Of a stretch of 64,000 nt of DNA, positions 9,122-16,818 are shown piece by piece. The stretch spans positions 124,001 through 188,000 of the forward strand of contig OZ241390.1 of assembly GCA_965200835.1 (NCBI GenBank). Reading direction: 5' to 3'. The stretch comes from JAPPFW01 sp965200835 (GTDB lineage Bacteria > Actinomycetota > Acidimicrobiia > Spongiisociales > Spongiisociaceae). The position numbers and the translations under genes were made by a program. The notes beneath the pieces were generated by a model, which ran no database searches, was not told the DNA's origin, and saw only the letters and a list, made by a program, of their open reading frames with translations. The number at the start of each line of letters is the position of its first letter. The stretch's first letter is position 1.

Positions 9122-10305
9122 CTAGCGCATCAGCCTTTCGCCTGCCACCTCGATCCGTTCCACAGCCTCATCCAATCGGTGGTCAGGTACGGTGAGGGAG
9201 AACCTGACAAAGCCTTCCCCATGGTGACCGAAGCCGATTCCTGGTATGGCCACCACTGCGGCCTCTCGCAGCAGCCGGTCGAAGAACTCCATACTGCTCA
9301 CCCCTTCGGGCAACGGCACCCACAGGTAGAACGTCCCGAGCGGCGGCTCCACCCCCAGCCCTATCCGGTTGAGAACCGAAACCATTCGATCGCGGCGGCG
9401 CCGATAGACCGACCTCTGCTGTTCGAGAAGTTGGGTAGGAGTTTCCAGAGCAATGATGGAGGCTCTCTGTACGGCCGAACAGACCAGCGTCGGTGTTGAG
9501 CTTGAGGCGGCGGACCGACCCGACGAGGTCGGCATTACCTACCGCCATACCGCTTCGCCATCCGGTCATGTTGTAGGACTTCGACAGGCTGTTGAACTCG
9601 ACGGCCACCTCCATGGCTCCGTCCACCGATAGGATGCTCGGAGCTGGATCGGGTCCGAAAGTGATGTCCGCATAGGGATTGTCGCTCACCAGGATGGTGG
9701 AGGTCCGGTGCGCCGAACTCAACCGCCCGAGCATAGAAGTCGGTGGAAGCCAGAGCCGCCGTAGGATTGTTGGGATAAGACATCCAGATGGCTCTGGCTC
9801 GAGCCGCCACTCCAGAAGGAATCGCGTCGAAATCGATCAGGAAGCCATCACCCGCCCGAAGAGGTATCTTGACTACCTCCGCACCGGCGAGTAGTGCTGC
9901 CACCTCATAAGCCGGGAAGGCGGGATCAGGTACTAGCACCATGTCGCCTGGGTTCAGTACACCCATGCAGAAGTGGAGGTTGCCCTCCTTGCTCCCCATC
10001 AGCGGTACGACTTCGGTCTCGGGATCGATAGAGACGGCGTAACGGCGCCGGTACCAGGCGGAGATAGCAGCGCGGAATTGTGGTAGTCCTCGAGCCATGC
10101 CCTCCGGGTAGCGATGGTTTATCGGATTCTCGACCGCCTCGATGAGCGCAGCCACGATATGCGGAGGTGTGGGGATGTCAGGGTCGCCCTTTCCCATATC
10201 GATGACGTCACGAGCCTTCGCGCGAGCCTCAGCTGTCCGCCGGTGTATCTCGACGTATACATAGGGTGGAAGAGCGTCCAGGCGGGACGATCCAGTGAAC
10301 GACAC
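9122..10305 (-). pseudogene. PLP aminotransferase class I/II, two frameshifts
   Basis: Fold-type I aminotransferase spread over three frames. Frame 1 (10305 to about 9720) has the N-terminus and WMSYPNNPTA. Frame 2 holds ILVSDNPYADITFG and the PLP lysine in FNSLSKSYNMTGWRSG. Frame 3 (from about 9475) carries the small domain (LGTFYLWVPLPEG, FGHHGEGFVRFSLT). Deleting one base near 9720 and one near 9475 restores a 393-residue protein, normal for LL-diaminopimelate/aspartate-type aminotransferases. Two independent single-base insertions in one gene make a functional product unlikely if real. Upstream is the divergent MmgE/PrpD gene; it converges on the acyl-CoA dehydrogenase. Confidence 0.85.
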
Positions 10306-10429
10306 AGACTCATTCCGGGATGGTTATAAAACCGCAGGCTAGCATCGGAGCTCTAGGTCGATCTTCGTGGACAGTCGGGACCGGTGATGAGACAGGACAC
10401 ATCCGGAACCGGGGAGGAGAGACAGGGCC

Positions 10430-11779
10430 GTGACTCTGCGCACCGGTCCCTTACCCGACCCAGACCGAGCTCCTGGCCAGACACGTGGCCGGACTCCGAT
10501 ACCGGGACATTCCTGGGCCGGTAGTCGACAAGATGAAGAGCCACCTGGTCCATCATCTCGGCCTGGCGTTTCGCGGCCTGGTCACGGAAGAGGGTCGCCA
10601 AGCGGTCAGGATCGCCGAGTCCTTCGGCCATCGAGGGCCCGCCACCATAGTGGGCCGTCGCCTGCGCACCGCTCCCCTGGAGGCTGCCTTCGCCAACTCA
10701 ACCATGATGCGGGCCGAGTTTCTCGACGATGTTCTCTTCCCGGCTGGTGTCCACGTTGCGCTGGTAACCCTGCCACCGGCCTTGGCGGTGGCGGAGGACC
10801 GCCACTGTTCGGGCAAGGAGCTACTCGTCGCACTGATCGCGGCCTATGACGTGATCGGAAAGCTCGGAAACCGGGCCGGGTTCTCAGCAGCAAGGGCACC
10901 GCGGCGTCCGACCATTCCTTTCGGACCGTTCGGCGGGGCGGCTGCCGTGTCTCGGCTGCTCGGGCTATCCGAGCACCGTACGGCCCACGCGCTCGGTTAT
11001 GCCGCCCACTCCGGTATGGGCCTCAGCGAAGGTGACTACATAACGCACTACTACGGTCTGGTGGCCCGCAACGGCTTGATGGCCGCGGTCACTGCAGGAC
11101 ATGGTGGGGAGGCCGCCCTGGCCGTGATGGAGGGCCGATTCGGTTTCTGGAACACGTTCTTCCAAGGCGTACCACCCGACTTGGAGGAGTCCCTCGCCAC
11201 GCTTGGTTCGGAGTTCGAGATCATGAATGCCACCACCAAACGCTATCCGGGCACCGGCCTGAACATCGTACCGATCGAACTGGCCAAGCAGCTGGTCGCT
11301 GAGCACTCCCTTACCTCCGCCAACACGCGCTCGGTGACCATCTATCTACCTATCGAGAGGGAGGACTTCTTCACCGGTCACATGCATCCCCCGTTCGAGA
11401 GCGAGGTAGCAGCCCGCAGCTCGGTAGTTTTGGCCATTGCCATAGTCCTGGCGACCGGAAGACTCGACACCCGGCTGGTCAGTAACCACCTAAACACCCA
11501 CCTGGTCGATCTCTGCGGTCGCATGAGAGTGGTGCTGGAGGAGGACCACCCCATCCGCTATACCGAATCGAGGTGGAAACCATCGACGGAAGGTTCCTTG
11601 TCACAGAGGGAGATGATCACGCCTTCGACGAACAGGATTGGATGAATTGGTTGTCGGTCGGCGGACTGGAAGTAGTAGGACAAGCTGCGCTGGCCAACCT
11701 CGTCGATATGGTCGGCTCCCTGGAAGAGGTGCGAGACGTGGCGGATCTCACCGCATTTCTGCGCCCTGGCGGCCCATAG
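10430..11779 (+). pseudogene. MmgE/PrpD family protein, two frameshifts
   Basis: 2-methylcitrate dehydratase/cis-aconitate decarboxylase superfamily. GTG 10430, after GGGGAGGAGAG, gives a start reading LRTGPL; the expected continuation (TQTELLARHVAGLRYRDIPG) is one base out of phase, implying an inserted base near 10455. The long central frame follows. Near 11567 the frame shifts again: restoring one A in ACCGAATC yields YTEIEVETIDGR and the normal C-terminus to 11779. The two shifts cancel, giving 449 residues as usual for the family. Substrate unknown; many members act on branched dicarboxylates or imidazoles. It probably belonged to the surrounding catabolic cluster. Confidence 0.85.
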
Positions 11780-11873
11780 GCGACCGGTCTCTTAGATTGG
11801 CGCAACCGCTAAGCCGTACACGACCTCAGGGCCGCTCCTTACCCTCTCGTAACGCTGGCAGCCTCACCGAGTA

Positions 11874-12599
11874 CTAATAGTCGTTGCCTCCCACTAAGGC
11901 ATGATGTGTCGAGATCACCAGGGTATAGAGGTCGAAGATGGGCAGCCCGGTCTCCCGGCGCATGGCCTTCCCCCATGGAACGAAGTTTGTGCACTCCAGA
12001 ACGATGGCACCGACGTCGGGATGCTCACGCACTTGTCGCCTGGCCAGCTCGACCAGCTCGGCCTCCAACACGCCGGCCTCGGCAACCATCTCTTGGTCTA
12101 TATACACCCGAGGGAAGACGAAACTGTCCGGCATCGACGTGACCACAACGTCCACCTCCCGGGGTGACCAACCCATTCCAAGATAGTGTCGATCTGTCAG
12201 ATGCGGACGCTCGGTGAGGATTCCCACCTGACGGCCTGGCCCTGCAAGACGGGCCGCCAGTGGAACCTGGAGGAGAGCCGAGGTGAGCATCGGCACACCT
12301 ACGCTCTCCTGCAATTGTCGGTGGAATACCTATAGAAAGCCGCAGCTGGTGGTGATGGCCCGGACACCGCCGGCCTCCAGTTCCCTGGCTGCGGCAACGA
12401 ACGGTTCAAGCAGGGCAGGGTCCGGCTCCGAGCCCATGATCCGGCTCGTATCGGCTCCCTGGACCACCTTGTAGAGAACCGGGAAAGGCCAGGTCAAGGC
12501 GTTACCGACATCGCCCGGCGGCCTCGGGCAGGTCGTATCGAGCATCAGGATGCCGAGGTCGTGACCATAGATAGTACGACCCCCATTCACCATCGCCAT
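11874..12599 (-). pseudogene. Asp/Glu racemase-like protein with in-frame amber codon
   Basis: A paralogue of the divergent gene at 12865: the frame aligns end to end over about 241 codons. A TAG at 12330-12332 interrupts it right after the first catalytic cysteine motif TTSCGFL; the paralogue has Ala there. The second cysteine motif (IVLECTNFVPWG) lies beyond the stop. Members of this superfamily (aspartate racemase, maleate isomerase, arylmalonate decarboxylase) use the Cys pair for proton abstraction, so the truncated product would be inactive. A single base change such as TCG to TAG is the simplest cause. ATG 12599 is preceded by GAGGTA at about 11 nt. Confidence 0.8.
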
Positions 12600-12756
12600 G
12601 CCAACGTCTACCTCGTGTGCCTCATGGGAGTTCTGCAGGGTATCAAGCCGACCGTGCCAGCCTTAACCGGGCTGGTAAGGGACCACTACCGCAGCCAGCC
12701 ACCGCAGGGAGACTCCAACGACCACCAATGCGATCCGTAGATCGTCTACCAGAACA

Positions 12757-12776
12757 GCTCATTTCGCCGAATGAGC
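12757..12776. promoter_or_regulatory. 7-bp-arm dyad between divergent racemase genes
   Basis: GCTCATT-TCGCCG-AATGAGC is a perfect inverted repeat in the gap between the two divergent racemase paralogues. It could be an operator shared by both. There is no T-run, so a terminator is unlikely. Confidence 0.4.
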
Positions 12777-12864
12777 GTGTCGGAAGGCTACCGTGTGGGC
12801 ATGCGGGAGAGCAGGGCTTTCGCATCAGGACAGCCGGGTCTACGGACATCCCAAGGAGGTAGTC

Positions 12865-13593
12865 ATCGGCCGCGGAGGACACACCATCTACGGCTACGAG
12901 CTGGGGGTCCTGATGCTGGACACTACCTTTCCCCGGCTCGTCGGCGATGTGAGCAACGCGGCTACCTGGCCTTTTCCGGTCCGTTACCGGATCGTGACGG
13001 GGGCGACCTCCCGCAGGGTCGTCCAGCAACCGGACACCGCCCTGGCAGACTTGTTTGTCGAGGCTGCTCAGGATCTGGAGGCTGAGGGCGTCCCTATGAT
13101 CACCACCAGCTGCGGATTCCTTGCCTTGTACCAGGAGCGAATATCGTCCGCCGTCAGTGTTCCCTTCCTATCCTCTTCCCTCCTCCAGGTACCGGATGCT
13201 GCCCGGTTGGTCGGACCCAACCGAAAGGTGGGAATCCTCACCATGAGTCGCCAGGACCTGACCGAGACACATTACGAAGGGGTCGGCTGGTCAACAGCAG
13301 ACATTCCCGTGGTCGTCTCATCCTTCGGCCCGGGCGCAGCCTTCTGGGAGACCTATCTGGTGGGCCGGAACCAGGTAGATCCGGCCGAGCTGGAGGCAGA
13401 GCTGCTGGGCCTGACCAGGGACATGCTGAACGACCATCCCGAAGTGGCTGCTCTGGTGCTGGAGTGCACCAACTTCTCTCCCTTCGCTCCCGCCCTCAGG
13501 CAGGCATTCAGGATACCGGTCTTCGATCTGGGAACCCTGGTGTTCCAGACTCATCTGGCCATATCGGGAGTCGATTTCAGGGCAAGACAGTGA
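12865..13593 (+). CDS. Asp/Glu racemase-like (hydantoin racemase/AMDase superfamily) protein
   Basis: About 242 residues with both cysteine motifs intact: TTSCGFLALYQ in the first half and LVLECTNFSPF in the second. Such enzymes racemise amino acids or hydantoins, isomerise maleate, or decarboxylate malonates; I cannot choose among these. AAGGAGG at 12853-12859 sits 5 nt before ATC 12865, which aligns with an ATG (Met-3) of the paralogue. Either ATC is a rare start or ATG was lost. A GTG at 12793 opens the frame but would add an unconserved 24-residue extension. The stop overlaps the GTG of the following dehydrogenase, so they form an operon. Confidence 0.75.
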   Translation: MGRGGHTIYGYELGVLMLDTTFPRLVGDVSNAATWPFPVRYRIVTGATSRRVVQQPDTALADLFVEAAQDLEAEGVPMITTSCGFLALYQERISSAVSVPFLSSSLLQVPDAARLVGPNRKVGILTMSRQDLTETHYEGVGWSTADIPVVVSSFGPGAAFWETYLVGRNQVDPAELEAELLGLTRDMLNDHPEVAALVLECTNFSPFAPALRQAFRIPVFDLGTLVFQTHLAISGVDFRARQ

Positions 13594-14660
13594 CCGCTAC
13601 CGGCGGCAATCGTGATGACACCGTCCTCGTACCGGCCTCACAGTTGAAGAACTTCACTTACCGGGTGTTCGAAAAGCTAGGAATGGTTCCAGAGCACGCC
13701 ACGCTGATGGCCGAGCAGATTACGTGGGCTCACGCTCGAGGGCACTCTTGGCTGGGAGCCCCAAAGATAATCCAGTACGGAACCAGGATCCGCACCGGAG
13801 TTACCTCGGCGGTAGGAGAACCGGAGATCGTATCGGAGGCGGGAGCTTTCACGTTGCTCGATGGCCGGGACACCTTCAGCCAGGTGGCGGGTGTGCGCGC
13901 TATGGACCTTGCCGTCCGTAAGGCGAGACAGGTCGGTGCGGCGGTGTCAGTGCTGCGTAACACCACCTCCGCCGGTGCGCTCGGTTACTTCGCCCTCCGG
14001 GCAGCCGACCAAGGGATGATCGGTATGGCGAAAAACAATGCCCCGGCGCTGATGCCCCCCTGGGGAGGAACTGCCAAGCTGATAGGAAACCAGGCCTTCG
14101 CCATCGCAGCCCCAGCTGAGCGTCATGATCCGATCATGCTCGATATGGCCCTGTCGGAGATGACCTTGGTCGGCTATCACCAGTATGAGGAACGGGGCCA
14201 GGAGCTGCCGGAAGGAGTCGCCCTCGACGCCTCTGGACGCCCCACCACCGATCCGACCGAAGCTCTACTCGGCATGATGGTTCCTATGGGTGGACACCGA
14301 GGGTACGGGTTGGCGGTGATGTGGGAGGTAATCACCGGGGTCCTGTCCGGCTCCCTGCGCTTCCTGGATGAGGTGACCATGCCGGACGTTTTCGAACGTC
14401 GCCAGGCGGTGAGTATGTTCCACCTGGCGATCGACCCCAGTGTGGCCATGCCGTATGAGGAGTTCGTGCAACGGATCGACAACCTGGTGGACCGTATCCA
14501 TGCTTCTCCCCCGGCGGCCGGTGCCGATCGGGTTTACGTGCCTGGCGAGCGCAGTGCCGCCGTGGCCCGCCGCCACATGAGCACCGGTATTCCTATCACC
14601 CGGCAGGTAATAGCCCGACTCGAGGATTTCGGGTCCGAAGTCGGAGTTTCTTGGGATTGA
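13590..14660 (+). CDS. Malate/L-lactate dehydrogenase (Ldh2/MDH2) family oxidoreductase
   Basis: A 356-residue NAD(P)-dependent dehydrogenase of the malate/ureidoglycolate/sulfolactate family, unrelated to classical LDH. Visible family features are the N-terminal helix with FEKLGMVPEHATLMAEQ, the GHSWLG motif, NTTSAGALGYF, the MAKNNAPALMPPWGG segment and GGHRGYGLAVMWEVI. They oxidise 2-hydroxy acids to 2-keto acids. GTG 13590 overlaps the stop of the racemase-like gene (GTGA), arguing for coupled expression, so the pair may convert a hydroxy or amino acid. A downstream 2-keto acid could feed the ThDP decarboxylase of this region (inference). The gene is intact. Confidence 0.85.
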   Translation: MTATGGNRDDTVLVPASQLKNFTYRVFEKLGMVPEHATLMAEQITWAHARGHSWLGAPKIIQYGTRIRTGVTSAVGEPEIVSEAGAFTLLDGRDTFSQVAGVRAMDLAVRKARQVGAAVSVLRNTTSAGALGYFALRAADQGMIGMAKNNAPALMPPWGGTAKLIGNQAFAIAAPAERHDPIMLDMALSEMTLVGYHQYEERGQELPEGVALDASGRPTTDPTEALLGMMVPMGGHRGYGLAVMWEVITGVLSGSLRFLDEVTMPDVFERRQAVSMFHLAIDPSVAMPYEEFVQRIDNLVDRIHASPPAAGADRVYVPGERSAAVARRHMSTGIPITRQVIARLEDFGSEVGVSWD

Positions 14661-14718
14661 TCCCGGTCAGCCTGCTCCAGAGGCGCCACTACCCGAGTAG
14701 CGGAGGAGCTGATGGACT

Positions 14719-15429
14719 TTACGGTCCGGCCAATCTATCCCCTTCGATCAGATCGAGGATGCAGCCGATGGAGAGGACCGCTATCACTCTGGAATCGACC
14801 TCCGCGTCCCCATGCCCGCCGATCGGTGGCGGAAGCCCGGCCGCTCCCCTGGTTTCGATGGGCTGGCTCCCGAGAGTTACCCCCACGACCTCCGGCGGAC
14901 GGTCGTTTGTAGCCGGGCGCACCACTGGCCCGCCGATCATCCCGGGGTTGAACGAGCCGTCCAAGTAAAGAACGCCACCACCCTCACTTCCGGTCGCTAC
15001 GGCGGCAACTGTGGCCCCGAGGACAAAAGGCATCTCGGCCGCCACCCCGAGACCCCGGATGCCACTCAGGAACCCGATCGTAAAGATTCGCTGAGATACC
15101 CTCGGCAAGGAGGTTGTCTGTAATGGCAGAGGTGGTATGAAGTTGGCCGAGACTATCCGACACATCGCTACCCGACTGCCGCCGGCCTTACCCGAATAGG
15201 CTATCTGAAGCATCCGGTTTGCTCCCTCAAAAGTCACCAGGAGGCGCTTGGTCCGAATTGCGGCCACCCGAGCTGCGGTAACCAAGAAGGGACCATGGGT
15301 CGTCTCGACCACGAACCCGCTTGCCTGCCCGCTGGGACTGGTGGTCCTTACTACCCCGGTAAGGATCCCCTCCAATGAGGCATCAGAAACACCGTCCGAC
15401 ATGTCAAACTTGATCGAGGAACGGTTCAC
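14719..15429 (-). CDS. Trypsin-like (S1C-type) domain protein, catalytically dead
   Basis: A 236-residue protein whose fold pattern resembles DegP-like serine proteases: GFVVETTHGPFLVTAARV where active enzymes have an AH-V segment, and FNPGMIGGPVV where they have GNSGGP. Thus the nucleophile position is Ile (about residue 165) and the His position is Arg (about residue 54). I see no signal peptide or PDZ domain. It may be a pseudoenzyme with a binding role, or a decaying gene. Met at 15402 is an alternative start. Its 3' end faces the Ldh2-type gene (convergent). Fold assignment is by motif only. Confidence 0.5.
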   Translation of the reverse strand: MNRSSIKFDMSDGVSDASLEGILTGVVRTTSPSGQASGFVVETTHGPFLVTAARVAAIRTKRLLVTFEGANRMLQIAYSGKAGGSRVAMCRIVSANFIPPLPLQTTSLPRVSQRIFTIGFLSGIRGLGVAAEMPFVLGATVAAVATGSEGGGVLYLDGSFNPGMIGGPVVRPATNDRPPEVVGVTLGSQPIETRGAAGLPPPIGGHGDAEVDSRVIAVLSIGCILDLIEGDRLAGP

Positions 15430-15459
15430 CGACCCACGATCCGGAACCGCCCGGGACGC

Positions 15460-16111
15460 TCACACCTTGCGGGCGAGTAACAGCCCGTCACCGATCGGGA
15501 GCAGCGACACCTCGACCCGGCTATCCCGACCAACCCGGGTGTTCAGTTCCCGGATCGTGGAAGTGTGGGCGTCTTCGTTGGCCGGATCCGCCACCTGACC
15601 ACCCCAAAGAGCATTGTCGACCAGCACCAAACCACCACGTCGTACCAGCTGCAGGCACCGGTCGTAATACGCCGGGTAGTTGCCCTTGTCAGCATCGATG
15701 AAGGCGAAGTCATAGGTATCCGACTCGCCTGCCGCAATCATCGCTTCCAACGTCTCGACCGCCGGACCGAGCCGCAGGTCGATCTTGGCTGCTACACCCG
15801 CCCTGTTCCAGAAGCGCTGGGCCACGGAGGCGTATTCGACGCTGATGTCACAGGCCACCAGCAGACCGTCCTCGGGCGACACACAGGCTGCTGTACCCGG
15901 TGAACACCCCCACCTCAATGGCCCGCGAGGCGCCCACCAAACCTGTCAGAAGGCCCATCAGCTGGCCCTGATCGGGAGATATCTGCATCCCACCCTCGGG
16001 AAGCTGCGCAGTCTCCTCCCTCAGCTCGGCCAGCAGCGGGTCATCGCGGAGCGTGGTCGCCAGTATGTAGTCGTAGAGTCCGGAAGATATGAAGGCGTTA
16101 CGGGAGCTCAT
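15460..16111 (-). pseudogene. SAM-dependent O-methyltransferase (CCoAOMT-like), frameshifted
   Basis: ATG 16111 follows AGGAGGTGG at about 5 nt. The first frame carries the N-terminus and motif I (AIEVGVFTGYSSLCVA) and then terminates. The remainder, GLLVACDIS, FAFIDADKGNYPAYY and LVLVDNALWGGQV, lies in another frame to 15460. Family members usually have a few extra residues (ALALP-like) at the break near 15900, so an 8- or 11-nt deletion is as likely as a single inserted base. Caffeoyl-CoA O-methyltransferase-like enzymes methylate catechol hydroxyls using a divalent metal. Both halves are well conserved, suggesting recent inactivation or a sequence error. Confidence 0.8.
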
Positions 16112-16193
16112 CTAGCCACCTCCTCTTCCATCGAGTTGGCTTGCCGGACGCGGCTTGGTAGGGCACCAGAGTAAGCCCGTACGATGGCACGGC

Positions 16194-16290
16194 ATGAGGA
16201 TCACCCACATTCGATTGCATCTTGTCAAACCCTAGGACCGACGAACCGGCATGGATCACCCGATCCACTCACCATAGCAAGCTCGCGAGT
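16194..16290 (+). pseudogene. Remnant of an enolase-superfamily gene (N-terminus only)
   Basis: ATG 16194 begins MRITHIRLHLVKP and stops at TAG. One base out of phase the sequence continues PRTDEPAWITRST, as in mandelate racemase/muconate cycloisomerase N-termini. After about 30 residues similarity disappears and no barrel domain follows. It is therefore a frameshifted, 3'-truncated relic. Confidence 0.5.
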
Positions 16291-16614
16291 GGGTTTGGGT
16301 ACTCGGAACAGCCGCCACGGGTAGGCGCGCCGTCGACGGCAGCTGTCCGCTGGTCCGGGCCCGTTAGAAGATCGAATCCCATCATGATTCCGATCCCCAA
16401 AGTCTCGACACCGATGGGGTGTTATGAACGCTGTCGAGCGATGGCGTCCGATTGCCCCGTTGGAGCCTGACGTGGCGGAGCGCGTCGTCGCCTCGTTGGC
16501 CGTTGCGCTCGCAAAGTTGGACCACAGCATTCGACACTGATCGACCAGTGACCGCAACGGTCTAATCACCGGCGGATTTTCCGCCGTGACCGGTGTCCGC
16601 TATCGGTGTGGAAG
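16291..16614. other. Non-coding stretch between gene remnants
   Basis: No convincing gene. A 38-codon open frame (16424-16540, beginning MNAVERWRPIAPL) faintly resembles a Fic-type N-terminus, but I cannot support it. The stretch lies between the enolase-like and aminotransferase-like relics. Confidence 0.4.
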
Positions 16615-16770
16615 GTGCGGGTAGCAGTAGTCCCGGGAGCCGCCTTCGGCCCCGGCAGCGACATCTTCGTACGGGTATCTCTAGCCACCGCCACCGATCC
16701 GCTACTGGAGGGAGTAGGCCGCCTGGAAGAAGCCGTCAACACCTGGCGCCAGACCGACCGCCGCCAATAA
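16615..16770 (+). pseudogene. Remnant: C-terminal end of an aminotransferase gene
   Basis: Fifty-one codons end at TAA 16768 and read VRVAVVPGAAFGPGSDIFVRVS followed by a helix LLEGVGRLEEAV. This is the usual C-terminus of class I/II aminotransferases (VAVVPGSAFG...FVRLS). No upstream part of the enzyme is found, so only the tail survives. Confidence 0.6.
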
Positions 16771-16818
16771 CTCAAACACCAGCCCAGGTTCTCCAGTCGG
16801 CACCCAACACGCCGAAGG

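Noticed and set aside
12330..12332. Pyrrolysine or other amber recoding (two in-frame TAG codons plus an MttB-family gene)
   Set aside because: No pylT or pylS is seen, the MttB homologue has no TAG, and two other in-frame stops in the window are TAA, so the interruptions are not codon-specific.
12793..12864. GTG 12793 as start of the second racemase gene
   Set aside because: It would add an unconserved 24-residue extension with no ribosome site, while AAGGAGG is placed for a start at 12865.
13561..13577. Fifth PadR-type site (ATATCG-GGAGT-CGATTT)
   Set aside because: It lies inside the 3' end of the racemase-like gene, has a mismatched arm, and the next gene is translationally coupled with no promoter gap.
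16424..16540. Small open frame resembling a Fic N-terminus
   Set aside because: Only 38 codons with weak similarity and no Shine-Dalgarno; cannot be supported as a gene.
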